Positions 1 to 9,397 of a stretch of DNA of 52,218 nucleotides are shown in pieces; position 1 is the first letter of the stretch, and every line of letters starts with the position of its first letter. The stretch comes from Pseudomonadota bacterium (GTDB lineage Bacteria > Pseudomonadota > Alphaproteobacteria > Rhizobiales > Beijerinckiaceae). The stretch spans positions 1 to 52,218 of the forward strand of contig JAJYCZ010000003.1 in NCBI GenBank assembly GCA_021777915.1, read 5' to 3'. The position numbers were made by a program, and so were the translations under genes. The notes beneath the pieces were generated by a model that made no database searches, was not told the origin of the DNA, and worked only from the letters and a program-made list of their open reading frames with translations.

Positions 1-356
1 ATAGGCTTCAACCTAAATCTCCGGCAACGCGAATCCACCCTGGCAAAACCCGCCAGAGAACCCCTCAAGGCTCAAATGAAGACGCGCCAGCGCCTCGCCG
101 CTTTCCCCGCGGCGACGCCGTCGATGCGCGCCTTATAAAGCCGCCTTCCGCCAAACGTCAATAACGTTTTTGGAAAAAACCGATATTTTTGGATTTCCGC
201 GAAATTTCATAGGATTGTGTTCAACCGGCGGGCGGGCGCTCATTCGCGGCCGCCCCATTTGAGCCATTTTTCCACAGTCTATCTCAAAAACCTTTCCGGG
301 CCGGCCGCTTGGCGAGATAGAATCCAATCCGGCTCTATCTCCTGTCTTGTCCATCC
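1..356. other. Intergenic region upstream of the M23 peptidase
   Basis: No convincing gene. A 73-codon minus-strand frame (133-354) has no recognisable domain and looks spurious. The stretch around 150-290 is richer in A and T than its surroundings, as expected for a promoter region. A 7-bp inverted repeat (TCGCCGC at 95-101, GCGGCGA at 109-115) lacks a T-run, so I do not call it a terminator. Whatever gene lies left of the window edge is not visible. Confidence 0.5.
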
Positions 357-2423
357 TTGGAGTCCAGTTCGACCTTGCGAGCCGTTGCCCTAGGCGCCAT
401 CCGACCCTATCGATCCGGCAAGCGCGGATCGCTGTTCGCCGCGATCGGCATGGAGCCGCCGATCGTCGCGGAGGGCGACCGTCTCGGCATGGAGAGCCAG
501 CGCCGGGTTTCGCCGCGCTGGCTGGCGGGGACGGCGCTTACCGGCCTGATCGGCGCATGCCTCCTCGGGGGGACGATTTACGCGGCGTTCGACCGCCAGG
601 CCTATTTCGCCGAGGCGCCGACCCGCGCGATCCTGGCGCGGCGCGAGGCGTTCGAAGATTCCGGCGTCAATCCCAAGAAGGGCGACCGCCTGCTCAAGGC
701 GGTCGATATCGTCGCCGCCAAACAGACTTTCAAGGCGCCGATCGCGATCGAGGCAGGCGACAAGGAAGTGATGCGGACACACGTTTTCACGCGGGTCGCC
801 ACCACCTTGACTCAGGCCGAAACAGGGCTGGCGAGCGACGTGCCGGCTTTCAACCCGCTCCAACTGCTGGCCGATTCCCGCAATCCGCCGCCGGACGGCA
901 CAGAACCGCCGCCCGACGAGCAGGACTCGGACGTCAGCTTCACCTCTGGCGACCTCTATCCGGTTTCGCTGGCCGGGCAGAGCGCGACGCTTTCGATCGA
1001 CGAGGTGCGCGACCAGATCGCCGAAACCGTCAGGAACGCCCAGAGCAGCGGCGCGGCGGCGCCGTTGCCTTTGCCGCCCCAACTGCTGCTGATGCGCACC
1101 AGCCGCGCCGGCCTTGAAGCGGGCGGGTCCGATCTCGGCCTCGGCGTCGTCGCCAACACCACGGTCAATTCGCCGTTTTCGGCGATCGAGGTGCGAATGG
1201 TGCCGGAAAATGTGACTTTAGCGCCGCGCGGCGCCATTTCGGCTTCGAGCCCGGATCGGTCGCCGCTCGGCAATCAGAAGCTGATCACCGTTGGCCATGG
1301 CCAGACCGTCGAGGACGTTCTTGCAGGCGCGGGTCTGGACAAGGACGTCACAGCCAAGATCAAGGCCGGATTCGCCGGGACGAATCTCTCGACGCTGCTC
1401 GCCGAAGGCCGGCGCGTCAAATTGTCCTTCGCCGACGCCGAACAGAGCGAGGGGGCGATCCTCGCGCGTCTGAGCGTTTATGACGGCGACAGTCTCAAGG
1501 CCTCGGTCGCGCTGGCCGACGACGGGCATTACCAGTTGCTCGCCAACGCGCCGATCGAGCAAGCCAAGGCGCGCCGGCAGCCGGGCGAGGACAATTCCGA
1601 CGAAAGCGACGATGACGCGAGCGCCATGCGCCTCTACAATTCATTCTACGAAACCGCGCTGAAACAGGACATCCCGCGCCCGATCATCGACCAGATGGTG
1701 CGCATCTTCGCCAATGACGTCGATTTCCAACGCGCCGTCTCCCCCGGCGATACGGTCGAGGCCTTTTATGACGGCGGCGATGTGGCGAACGCCAGCCACC
1801 CCGAACTGCTCTACGCTTCAATCACGGCGCGCGGCGAGACTTATCGCTATTACCGCTTCGAATCTCCGGACGACAAGAACATCGATTTCTTCGACCCGGA
1901 TGGTCGTTCGACGCGCAAATTCCTGCTGCGCAAGCCGATGGCGACCGGCGAATTCACGTCCGGATTCGGCATGCGCTACCATCCGATCCTCCATTACACC
2001 CGCCCTCATAACGGCGTGGACTGGGCCGCGCCGATCGGCACGCCGATCTTTGCCGCGGGCAACGGCGTCGTCCAGAAGGCGGGCTGGGACGCAGGCTATG
2101 GCCGCCGAGTCGAAATCGAGCACGCCAACGGCTATGTGACCACCTATAATCACATGTCGCGCTTTGGCCGCGGCGTTGCCGAGGGCGCCCATGTCCGGCA
2201 GGGCCAGATCGTCGGCTATCTCGGCGCAAGCGGCCTGGCGACCGGCCCGCATCTTCATTACGAGGTCGTCGTCAACGGCCATTACGTCGATCCGATGCGG
2301 GTGAAACTGGCGCGCACCCGGCAGCTCGACAACCAGGAACTCCCGCTGTTCGAGCGCGAACGCGACCAGATCAACGGCCTGATGGCCAAGGCCCCGACCA
2401 CGACGCGCGTCGCCGGACAATAG
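357..2423 (+). CDS. M23 family metallopeptidase (membrane-anchored murein endopeptidase)
   Basis: Predicted peptidoglycan DD-endopeptidase or LytM-type wall remodelling protein. A single N-terminal hydrophobic segment (about residues 55-78, WLAGTALTGLIGACLL) should anchor it in the inner membrane with the rest in the periplasm. The middle is a long, less conserved region. The C-terminal M23 domain carries the zinc ligands in HNGVD (about residue 551) and HLHYE (about 632), so the LytM active site looks intact. The length of 688 codons matches the long alphaproteobacterial M23 type. The start is uncertain: the frame opens with TTG at 357 without a clear Shine-Dalgarno sequence, and an ATG at 450 is the alternative. 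It appears monocistronic and ends 18 bases before a convergent methyltransferase gene. Family assignment is firm; the exact substrate is not known. Confidence 0.9.
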   Translation: MESSSTLRAVALGAIRPYRSGKRGSLFAAIGMEPPIVAEGDRLGMESQRRVSPRWLAGTALTGLIGACLLGGTIYAAFDRQAYFAEAPTRAILARREAFEDSGVNPKKGDRLLKAVDIVAAKQTFKAPIAIEAGDKEVMRTHVFTRVATTLTQAETGLASDVPAFNPLQLLADSRNPPPDGTEPPPDEQDSDVSFTSGDLYPVSLAGQSATLSIDEVRDQIAETVRNAQSSGAAAPLPLPPQLLLMRTSRAGLEAGGSDLGLGVVANTTVNSPFSAIEVRMVPENVTLAPRGAISASSPDRSPLGNQKLITVGHGQTVEDVLAGAGLDKDVTAKIKAGFAGTNLSTLLAEGRRVKLSFADAEQSEGAILARLSVYDGDSLKASVALADDGHYQLLANAPIEQAKARRQPGEDNSDESDDDASAMRLYNSFYETALKQDIPRPIIDQMVRIFANDVDFQRAVSPGDTVEAFYDGGDVANASHPELLYASITARGETYRYYRFESPDDKNIDFFDPDGRSTRKFLLRKPMATGEFTSGFGMRYHPILHYTRPHNGVDWAAPIGTPIFAAGNGVVQKAGWDAGYGRRVEIEHANGYVTTYNHMSRFGRGVAEGAHVRQGQIVGYLGASGLATGPHLHYEVVVNGHYVDPMRVKLARTRQLDNQELPLFERERDQINGLMAKAPTTTRVAGQ

Positions 2424-2441
2424 ACTTTCGACGCTTAACCT

Positions 2442-3218
2442 TCATCCGCGCCGGCGCGCGGCGTCGCGCCGCGGCCCGAGCCCGAACGGACCCGGCGTGA
2501 GCGCGGGCGCGAGCGCCGGAGCGAGTTCCGGCAGGCCGCGCCGCGAACGCCGGGCGCCGACCAGCCGATAGAGCTGCTTGGTCGCCTCGACCACGATGAC
2601 GCCGGCGCCCGGCAAAGACAGTTTCCCGCTGACCCGCTCGACCGCCGGCGCGAATTTCAGCCAGCCGGCGCGCTGAACCGGCGGCGTGTAAAGCGCCTCG
2701 CTCCAGTAGATCGGCGAAAACAGCGATTCACGCATCAGGTCCATCAACTGGCCGCGCGAATAGGGCCGGCCGTGGCCGAAAGGCGTGGTGTCGAGCCGCG
2801 CCCACAGGCCGGAACGGTTTGGCGCGACCACGATCAGCCGGCCGCCCGGGGTCAGCACCCGCCAGACTTCCGAAAGCAGCTCGCGCGGATGTTCGGCGTT
2901 TTCCAGGGCGTGCGTCAGCAACATGCGGTCGATGCAGGAATCGGGCAGCGGCAGCATCGAATCGTCGATGAGTGTGGACGACGACGGACCCGAAGCCGGC
3001 CAGTTCACGACGCCCTGCTCCGCCGGCATCATCGCGATCAGGCGCAAGGGATGGTCGCGGAACATTTCGAGATAAGGCGTCGCATAGCCGAGGCCGCCGA
3101 TCGAAAGGCCGGCGACGGAATCCCAGCGTCCGGACAGGATCGCGCCGACGAACCGGCGCGCCGTATCGCCCAGCGGCGAGGCGTAAAAGCTCCGCAAATC
3201 GGTGACATCGAGGGCCAT
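2442..3218 (-). CDS. Class I SAM-dependent methyltransferase
   Basis: About 258 residues with a Methyltransf_11-like core. The post-motif region reads DRMLLTHALENAEHPRELLSE followed by VWRVLTPGGRLIVVAPN, the usual motif-II/III arrangement. The open frame extends upstream to 3323, but the ATG at 3218 (MALDVTDLRSFYASPLG) is chosen. This is where similarity to such proteins should begin, and the extension would overlap the divergent gloB start. The gene is divergent from glyoxalase II, with about 100 bases of shared promoter region. This pairing is familiar in Hyphomicrobiales, but a functional link is only inferred. The substrate is unknown; the C-terminus is rich in Arg and Pro and looks disordered. 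Confidence 0.85.
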   Translation of the reverse strand: MALDVTDLRSFYASPLGDTARRFVGAILSGRWDSVAGLSIGGLGYATPYLEMFRDHPLRLIAMMPAEQGVVNWPASGPSSSTLIDDSMLPLPDSCIDRMLLTHALENAEHPRELLSEVWRVLTPGGRLIVVAPNRSGLWARLDTTPFGHGRPYSRGQLMDLMRESLFSPIYWSEALYTPPVQRAGWLKFAPAVERVSGKLSLPGAGVIVVEATKQLYRLVGARRSRRGLPELAPALAPALTPGPFGLGPRRDAARRRG

Positions 3219-3321
3219 GCGCCAAGATCGGCGAAAATCGCCTTGCAAGCAAGCGCGAGCCCGCCAAACTAGGAAGCCATGCGCGGTGCAGCCGCGAATC
3301 GGATCGAACCGGGAGCGCGAC

Positions 3322-4092
3322 ATGGCGGTCGAATTTCACCAGTTCCTTTGCCTCAACGACAATTTCGGCCTCCTCGCCCATGACAAAGCCTCGGGAGCGA
3401 CGGCGGCGCTCGACGCGCCGGAGGCCGAACCGATTCTGGAGGCCCTCGCCGAGAAAGGCTGGACCTTGACCGATATCTGGCTCACCCACCATCATCACGA
3501 TCACATCGGCGCGGCGGCCGAGCTGAAGGCGCGGTTCCCCGAGGCGCGCGTGGTCGGGGCCCGCAAGGACCAGCGCCGCCTTCCGCCGCTCGACCTCGCG
3601 GTGGGCGAAGGCGATTTCGTCAGGCTCGGCGAAAGCGGCGCGCGGGTGTGGGAAACACCGGGCCACACTTTGGGCCACCTCGCCTATTATTTCCCGGACG
3701 ACGGCGCGGTGATCGTCGGCGACACCTTGTTCTCTCTCGGCTGCGGCCGGGTGATGGAGGGGACGATGCCGATGATGCACGAAACCGTGACGCGGCTCGC
3801 CCATCTGCCGGGCGAGACCCGTATCTATTGCGGCCACGAATATACCGAAGCCAATGCAAGGTTCGCGATCCTCGTCGACCCCGAAAACCCCCTGCTCCGC
3901 GAACGGGTCGAGGAAGTCGCCGCCTTGCGCGCGCGCGGCGCTTTCACGCTGCCGACCACCGTCGCGAGGGAACGCCAGACCAATCCCTTCCTGCGCGCCG
4001 CCGATCCGCAGCTCCAGAAGGCGATCGGCCTGGATCACGCGAATCCGGTCGAGGCCTTCACGATCCTGCGCGAACGGAAAAATCGTTTCTGA
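3322..4092 (+). CDS. gloB: Hydroxyacylglutathione hydrolase (glyoxalase II)
   Basis: Hydrolyses S-D-lactoylglutathione to D-lactate and glutathione, the second step of methylglyoxal detoxification in the cytoplasm. The 256-residue protein has the metallo-beta-lactamase motif THHHHDH near residue 57. Further metal ligands lie in the GHTLGH, GDTLFSLGCGR and CGHEYTEAN segments, as in the glyoxalase II family. The C-terminal helical domain includes the substrate-binding ERQTNPFLR stretch, which separates it from shorter lactamase-fold proteins. The start is ATG 3322, preceded by GGGAG; the upstream in-frame ATG at 3202 lies inside the divergent methyltransferase. Length and all motifs are normal. 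Confidence 0.95.
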   Translation: MAVEFHQFLCLNDNFGLLAHDKASGATAALDAPEAEPILEALAEKGWTLTDIWLTHHHHDHIGAAAELKARFPEARVVGARKDQRRLPPLDLAVGEGDFVRLGESGARVWETPGHTLGHLAYYFPDDGAVIVGDTLFSLGCGRVMEGTMPMMHETVTRLAHLPGETRIYCGHEYTEANARFAILVDPENPLLRERVEEVAALRARGAFTLPTTVARERQTNPFLRAADPQLQKAIGLDHANPVEAFTILRERKNRF

Positions 4093-4171
4093 TCGCGACA
4101 TAAACCCGGAATTAACAGCTCGTACGCAGATTCGTCGGAACTGACATTCCGGCCTTTCTGGAAAAGCGCCC

Positions 4172-6067
4172 GTGCAACTCCGCTATTTCGCGGCCCCCCC
4201 GCGGAAAGTCGCCGTAAAGGGGGATCGCCCACCTGAACCGGCGATCGAGCGTCGCGATGAGCCGTCCGCCCTGTTCGCCGTCCCGCCGCCGGTCGAACTG
4301 GCGGCGGCCGCGCGCGCGGACTCGGCGTCGCCCGGGGCCGGGGCCGGCAAGACGGCGGCGACCGGACCGAACGAAGCCCATGATCGCGGCGGCGCGCCCG
4401 ATCCGCGCGCCATCCTCGATTCCATCGGACAAATCGTCTATGACTGGGATCTGGACTCCGACCAGATCACATGGGGTCCAAACGTCGAATCCGTCTTCGG
4501 CTTCCAGAACATCGCCGCGCTCTCGACCGGCCGCGGCTACGCCGAATGCCTGTCCCACGACAGCGAAAGTTCGCCTTACCAGGCGATCGCGCGCTCGACC
4601 GCCGTGGACCAGGGCAAGGGCGCGCCGTTCGAGGTCCGCTATGGAATCAATCCTCCCGACGGCTCCCGCGACGCGACCGTCTGGATCGAGGACTCGGGAC
4701 GCTGGTTCGCGGGGCCGAATGGACGCCCGGCGCGCGCGCACGGCCTGATTCGCGTCGTCACCGACCGTTTCCGGCAAGAACGGCAATTCGCCTTCACGTC
4801 CCGCTTCGATCCGCTGACCGGCGCGCTGAACCGCGCGAGCCTGCTGGAGCAGACCGGTCATTTCTTCGCCGCCGCGGCCAAGCACAAGCAGCCTTTCGGG
4901 GCGCTCCTGGTGAGCGTGGACAATCTGTTCATGCTCAACCGCACCTATGGCTACGATGTCGCCGACCAGGTGATCGCCAGCCTCGCCAGGCTGCTGCGCG
5001 CCAACTGCCGCGAGCGCGATCTTCTCGCCCGCTACGCCGGCAACAAGTTCGGGCTCATCATACACAATGCCGACGCCGAACCATTGACCGCCGTCGCCGA
5101 ACGGCTGATCGAGGCCGCCGCCACGACGCCGTTCGAGACCAGCGCCGGGCCAGCCCCGGTTTCATTGCGCATCGGCGGCGCCGTGGCGCCCCGCAACGGC
5201 CGGGCGGCGCATGTTCTGTTCCAGCACGCCGAGGAGGCGCTGGATCTCGCCCGCCAGCCCGGCGCGGCGCGTTTCGTGCTCTACGAACCCTCGCTGGCGC
5301 GCGAAGATTCGCGGATGCGGGCGTTGAAAATATCGGACGAAATCGTCTCCGCGCTGAATGAAGACCGAATCCTCATCGCGCTCCAGCCTCTGGTCCGCGC
5401 GACGACCGGCGAGGCCGAGCTTTACGAGGCCTTGATGCGTCTGCGCCGTCCCGACGGCTCGCTGGTCGCCCCCGCCAGCGTCCTCCCGACGGCGGAGAAG
5501 TCGGGATTGATCCAGATGATCGATCAGCGCGTGCTCGAACTCGCCCTTAAAAAGCTCGCGGAACATTCCGAGATGCGGATCGCCGTGAATGTTTCCGGCC
5601 AAACCCTGCATGAACCCGATTTTTTCTCGCGCCTGCGCGTTCTGCTCGACCCAAATCCGGATCTCGTCCACCGACTGACCATCGAACTCACCGAAACCTG
5701 CGCCATCGAAGACGTCGAGGCGACCATCAGGGCGGTGTCGGGCCTCAAGCAGTTCGGAGCCAAGGTCGTGATGGACGATTTCGGCGCCGGCCACACCTCG
5801 TTCAAAAACCTGCGTCGCTTCAACTTTGACATGGTCAAGATCGACGGCGCTTTTGTGCAGAACATGGCGCGGTCGGAAGACGACCGCTTTTTCGTGCGCA
5901 CCCTGATCGACCTCGCGCGCCATGTCGGCATTCCGGTGGTGGCGGAATGGGTCGAGGACAAGGCCACCGCCGACATGCTGCGCGACTGGGGCGTCGACTA
6001 TCTCCAGGGCGATTTTTTCGCCGCGGCGACCTTGCCGACCAGCCGGTCCGTCGCGGCCGACGGCTGA
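4172..6067 (+). CDS. EAL-domain cyclic-di-GMP phosphodiesterase with degenerate GGDEF domain
   Basis: About 631 residues from a GTG start (GGAAAAG upstream). Order: low-complexity N-terminus, a PAS-like sensor segment (ILDSIGQIVYDWDLDSDQ onward, about residues 75-200), a GGDEF-fold domain, then an EAL domain. The signature of the GGDEF site is replaced by RYAGNKFGLII, so diguanylate cyclase activity is unlikely; the domain may bind GTP allosterically. The EAL domain keeps YEALMRL, ELTETCAIED, MDDFGAGHTS and VKIDGAF. In place of the common VAEGVE it has VAEWVEDK, which retains the glutamate. It therefore looks catalytically competent and would hydrolyse c-di-GMP. No transmembrane segment is obvious, so it is probably cytoplasmic. 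The gene ends 3 bases from a convergent small gene. Confidence 0.9.
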   Translation: MQLRYFAAPPRKVAVKGDRPPEPAIERRDEPSALFAVPPPVELAAAARADSASPGAGAGKTAATGPNEAHDRGGAPDPRAILDSIGQIVYDWDLDSDQITWGPNVESVFGFQNIAALSTGRGYAECLSHDSESSPYQAIARSTAVDQGKGAPFEVRYGINPPDGSRDATVWIEDSGRWFAGPNGRPARAHGLIRVVTDRFRQERQFAFTSRFDPLTGALNRASLLEQTGHFFAAAAKHKQPFGALLVSVDNLFMLNRTYGYDVADQVIASLARLLRANCRERDLLARYAGNKFGLIIHNADAEPLTAVAERLIEAAATTPFETSAGPAPVSLRIGGAVAPRNGRAAHVLFQHAEEALDLARQPGAARFVLYEPSLAREDSRMRALKISDEIVSALNEDRILIALQPLVRATTGEAELYEALMRLRRPDGSLVAPASVLPTAEKSGLIQMIDQRVLELALKKLAEHSEMRIAVNVSGQTLHEPDFFSRLRVLLDPNPDLVHRLTIELTETCAIEDVEATIRAVSGLKQFGAKVVMDDFGAGHTSFKNLRRFNFDMVKIDGAFVQNMARSEDDRFFVRTLIDLARHVGIPVVAEWVEDKATADMLRDWGVDYLQGDFFAAATLPTSRSVAADG

Positions 6068-6070
6068 ATT

Positions 6071-6373
6071 TCAGCCGCGGCGCAGAGCCTCGACCGCGCG
6101 CGCGACAAAGGCCAGAGCTTCGTCCGGCGAAGGAAAGCTCGACTCCTCGACGCCGCTCGACTCATAGGTCGCGAGAATGGCGTAAGCGCGGCAGTTTCCG
6201 CCGCCCTCCTCCTCGCGAACGACGAAGCTCGGGCCGCCGCCGCAGCCGCGCGAAAAAGCGACATAGCGGCTATCGGCCCCCGCCGCCACGCCGTGCGACA
6301 GCTTGTCCTGCGCCATGCCGCGCAAGACCCGGTAGAGCCGAACCGGCTCGGATTCGCTCTCACGCCAGAACAA
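6071..6373 (-). CDS. Conserved small hypothetical protein
   Basis: 100 codons from a TTG start preceded by GGGAG at about 9 bases. No family is recognised. The protein has a Gly/Cys-rich middle (SRGCGGGPSF) and a helical end (SPDEALAFVARAVEALRRG), without a signal peptide or membrane segment. It lies 31 bases downstream of phaR on the same strand, so cotranscription with phaR is plausible. A role in PHA metabolism is only guilt by association. It could be a shadow frame, but it fills an otherwise empty slot between two convergent genes and has a fair ribosome binding site. Confidence 0.5.
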   Translation of the reverse strand: MFWRESESEPVRLYRVLRGMAQDKLSHGVAAGADSRYVAFSRGCGGGPSFVVREEEGGGNCRAYAILATYESSGVEESSFPSPDEALAFVARAVEALRRG

Positions 6374-6404
6374 TGCGCGCGTCTCCCTTCACGCGGAATT
6401 GGTG

Positions 6405-7001
6405 TCAATCCTTCTTGACCAGCCCGTCGATGCGCTTCTGCATTTCGGTGAGCTGCGCCCGCATCTCGTCGAGCTCGTTCGACGGCTGGGCCGGCGCCCG
6501 CGCCGCCTTGGCGGCTTCCGCCGCCGCGCCGAAAGGCGAGAACATTTCGAGCGCTTCGCGGAACATGGCCATGTTCTTGCGCGCCTGCTCCTCCATCGAC
6601 TGGAACATCTGGCGCGACGGGCCGGCGAGCGGATTGGCGCTCATCGCCGCCTCGAACTGATCGCGGAATTTCTGGCTGTCCTTGGTCAGCCGCTCGATCG
6701 AAAATTCGAGATAGCTCGGCACGAACATCTGCATGCTGTCGCCATAGAAGCGGATCAGCTGGCGCAGGAACCGGATCGGCAGCAGGTTCTGCCCGGTCTT
6801 GCCTTCCTGCTCGAAAATGATCTGCCCGAGGACGGACCGGGTGATGTCGTCGCCGCTCTTGGCGTCGAAAACGACGAAATCCTCGCCGATTTTCACCATT
6901 TCGGCCAGGTCTTCGAGCGTCACATAAGTGCTGGCGCCGGTATTGTAGAGCCGCCGGTTCGCATATTTCTTGATGGTGACGGGTTGCTTCTCGTTCGTCA
7001 T
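6405..7001 (-). CDS. phaR: Polyhydroxyalkanoate synthesis repressor PhaR
   Basis: About 198 residues. The N-terminus (TIKKYANRRLYNTGASTYVTLEDLAEMV) is the PHB/PHA accumulation regulator DNA-binding domain. It is followed by the PHB-regulator repeat regions (LLPIRFLRQLIRFYGDSMQ and SYLEFSIERL) and a C-terminal coiled coil (ELDEMRAQLTEMQKRIDGLVKKD). In characterised homologues PhaR represses phasin and its own gene and is titrated by PHA granules. Two starts lie close together (ATG 7013 and ATG 7001); the second is preferred because GGGAA sits 6 bases upstream. The gene is divergent from phaA-phaB, so the shared intergenic DNA is a natural place for regulation, although I could not pick out a convincing operator there. 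Confidence 0.95.
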   Translation of the reverse strand: MTNEKQPVTIKKYANRRLYNTGASTYVTLEDLAEMVKIGEDFVVFDAKSGDDITRSVLGQIIFEQEGKTGQNLLPIRFLRQLIRFYGDSMQMFVPSYLEFSIERLTKDSQKFRDQFEAAMSANPLAGPSRQMFQSMEEQARKNMAMFREALEMFSPFGAAAEAAKAARAPAQPSNELDEMRAQLTEMQKRIDGLVKKD

Positions 7002-7286
7002 TTTCGTTCCCATGCGCGCCGGCCGCCGCTCCGCCCTGCCATAAGGCGCCAGCCTCCGCCCGCGCCCGTGGCGCGAAACGATAGCCCCGGCGATCCCAAA
7101 GGCAAAGCGCCTTCTTCGTCAAGCCCCGAATCCCGACCGTCTACAACCAAATGACCATGGTCCGGCGCGCCGGGCGCCTTGACCGGGCCCAAGCGGAAAT
7201 GGTCAAACTAGCGCCCACATCGCCATACTGACTAAGGCATGCCAGCCGCGCCAAAGGGGCGGCGGCCAAGTTCCGGAGGATTTTCC

Positions 7287-8462
7287 ATGTCGACCGATGT
7301 CGTGATCGTTTCCGCCGCGCGCACTGCCGTGGGCTCCTTCAACGGCGCTTTCGCCAATACGCCCGCCCATGAGCTCGGCGCCGCCGCCGTCAAGGCCGCG
7401 CTGGAGCGCGCCTCCGTCGCCGCCGGCGATGTCGACGAGGTCATCCTCGGCCAGATCCTCGCCGCCGGCGAGGGCCAGAATCCCGCCCGCCAGGCGGCTC
7501 GGGCCGCCGGGATTCCCGACGAAAAGACCGCCTTCGGCATCAACCAGCTCTGCGGCTCGGGGCTGCGCACGGTCGCGCTCGGCCTGCAGCAGATCGTCAA
7601 TGGCGACGCCAATGTCATCGTGGCGGGCGGCATGGAGAGCATGTCCCAGGCCCAGCACGCGGCTTATTTGCGCTCCGGCGTGAAAATGGGCGAACTGAAA
7701 CTGATCGACACCATGCTCAAGGACGGCCTGACCGACGCATTCCATGGCTACCACATGGGCAATACGGCGGAGAACGTCGCCACCAAATACCAGATCACCC
7801 GCGAGGAGCAGGACCGTTTCGCCGTCGCCTCGCAGAACAAGGCGGAAGCCGCCAAGAAGTCGGGCCGCTTCAAGGACGAGATCGTTCCCTTCACGATCAA
7901 GACCAGGAAAGGCGACATTGTCGTCGACACCGACGAATTCATCCGCGACGGCGTGACCTATGACGCGCTCGCCAAACTGCGTCCGGCCTTCAGCAAGGAA
8001 GGCACGGTGACGGCCGGCAACGCCTCCGGCATCAATGACGGCGCCGCCGCCATGGTCCTGATGACCGCCGCCGAAGCGGCGCGCCGCGGGCTGACCACCA
8101 TCGCCCGCATCGCCTCCTGGGCGACCGCCGGCGTCGATCCGGCGATCATGGGCACCGGGCCGATTCCCGCCTCCCGCAAGGCGCTGGCCAAGGCCGGCTG
8201 GAACGTCCAGGACCTCGACCTCATCGAAGCCAACGAGGCCTTCGCCGCCCAGGCGATCTCGGTGAACAAGGAACTCGGCTGGGACGTCGCCAAGGTGAAC
8301 GTCAATGGCGGCGCCATCGCCATTGGTCACCCGATCGGCGCTTCGGGCGCGCGCGTGCTCGTGAGCCTGCTGCATGAAATGCTGAAGCGCGACGCGAAAA
8401 AAGGCCTCGCCACTCTGTGCATCGGCGGCGGCATGGGCGTCGCCATGTGCGTCGAACGCTGA
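7287..8462 (+). CDS. phaA: Acetyl-CoA acetyltransferase (beta-ketothiolase)
   Basis: Condenses two acetyl-CoA to acetoacetyl-CoA, the first step of polyhydroxybutyrate synthesis. The 391-residue length is exactly typical of biosynthetic thiolases. The nucleophilic cysteine lies in NQLCGSGLR, the catalytic histidine in [10 protein letters not shown] and the second cysteine in [14 protein letters not shown] 7287 is preceded by GGAGG at 7 bases; the ORF-track start at 7239 is an upstream in-frame ATG without a good ribosome binding site. It is the first gene of a phaA-phaB pair, and no PHA synthase gene (phaC) is present in the window. Confidence 0.96.
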   Translation: MSTDVVIVSAARTAVGSFNGAFANTPAHELGAAAVKAALERASVAAGDVDEVILGQILAAGEGQNPARQAARAAGIPDEKTAFGINQLCGSGLRTVALGLQQIVNGDANVIVAGGMESMSQAQHAAYLRSGVKMGELKLIDTMLKDGLTDAFHGYHMGNTAENVATKYQITREEQDRFAVASQNKAEAAKKSGRFKDEIVPFTIKTRKGDIVVDTDEFIRDGVTYDALAKLRPAFSKEGTVTAGNASGINDGAAAMVLMTAAEAARRGLTTIARIASWATAGVDPAIMGTGPIPASRKALAKAGWNVQDLDLIEANEAFAAQAISVNKELGWDVAKVNVNGGAIAIGHPIGASGARVLVSLLHEMLKRDAKKGLATLCIGGGMGVAMCVER

Positions 8463-8480
8463 ACATTTTCTGATCAATGA

Positions 8481-8510
8481 GCGCCGGCCGTCGAAGGCCG
8501 GCGCTTTTTC
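8481..8510 (+). terminator. Intrinsic terminator between phaA and phaB
   Basis: A perfect 9-bp stem (GCGCCGGCC / GGCCGGCGC) with a 6-base loop is followed directly by TTTTTCTTCTC. It starts 18 bases after the phaA stop, and phaB follows in the same direction. The signal would end or attenuate phaA transcripts before phaB. Confidence 0.85.
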
Positions 8511-8542
8511 TTCTCAACAGAAAAATTCCAAAGGGGAACAAC

Positions 8543-9268
8543 ATGTCTCGAGTCGCACTCGTCACCGGCGGCACGCGCGGCATTGGCGCCGCCATTTCCA
8601 GGGCCCTGAAGGCGGCCGGCCACAAGGTCGCGGCGAGCTACGCCGGCAACGACGAAGCCGCCAAGGCCTTTCACGCCGAAACCGGCATCCATGTCTATAA
8701 GTGGGACGTGTCCGACTATGACGCCTGCGCGGCGGGAATCGCCAAGGTCGAGGCCGATCTCGGCCCCATCGACATCCTGGTCAACAACGCCGGCATCACC
8801 AAGGACGGCATGTTCCACAAGATGACCAAGGAGCAATGGTACGCGGTCATCAACACCAATCTGAACTCGCTGTTCAACATGACCCGCCCGGTATGGGAGG
8901 GCATGCGCGCCCGCAAATTCGGCCGCGTCGTCTGCATTTCCTCGATCAACGGCCAGAAGGGCCAGATGGGCCAGGCCAATTATTCCGCCGCCAAGGCCGG
9001 CGACATCGGCTTCGTCAAGGCGCTCGCCCAGGAAGGCGCGCGCGCCGGCATCACCGTCAACGCCATCTGCCCCGGCTATATCGCCACCGAAATGGTCAAG
9101 GCGATCGACCCGGCCGTGGTCGAGAAGGCGATCCTGCCGCACATCCCGGTCGGACGCCTCGGCGAGCCCGAGGAAATCGCCCGCGCGGTGGTGTTCCTCG
9201 CTGCCGACGACGCCGGCTTCATCACCGGCTCGACGCTCAGCGTCAACGGCGGGCAATATATGATTTAA
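8543..9268 (+). CDS. phaB: Acetoacetyl-CoA reductase (NADPH-dependent)
   Basis: Reduces acetoacetyl-CoA to (R)-3-hydroxybutyryl-CoA, the monomer for PHB. It is a 241-residue short-chain dehydrogenase. It has the cofactor motif TGGTRGIG, the NNAGIT motif, the catalytic serine in SSINGQKGQ and the YSAAK motif; the end SVNGGQYM is characteristic of PhaB. ATG 8543 has AGGGGA upstream. The upstream frame extension to 8477 runs through the terminator hairpin and is discarded. The terminator implies reduced read-through from phaA or a separate promoter. Confidence 0.96.
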   Translation: MSRVALVTGGTRGIGAAISRALKAAGHKVAASYAGNDEAAKAFHAETGIHVYKWDVSDYDACAAGIAKVEADLGPIDILVNNAGITKDGMFHKMTKEQWYAVINTNLNSLFNMTRPVWEGMRARKFGRVVCISSINGQKGQMGQANYSAAKAGDIGFVKALAQEGARAGITVNAICPGYIATEMVKAIDPAVVEKAILPHIPVGRLGEPEEIARAVVFLAADDAGFITGSTLSVNGGQYMI

Positions 9269-9397
9269 CCATATATCGGATAAGGGCTTTCGACCGCGCC
9301 GATACAACCGGCGGGTGGGTGTCGTCACGCTCCCGACCCAGCTACATTGACGTTACGGCCGGAGCGGATCCGGCCGTTTCGTTTCGGATTGCCGGGA

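Noticed and set aside
133-354. 73-codon minus-strand frame in the left intergenic region
   Set aside because: No recognisable domain, no ribosome binding site and biased composition; overlaps the presumed M23 promoter.
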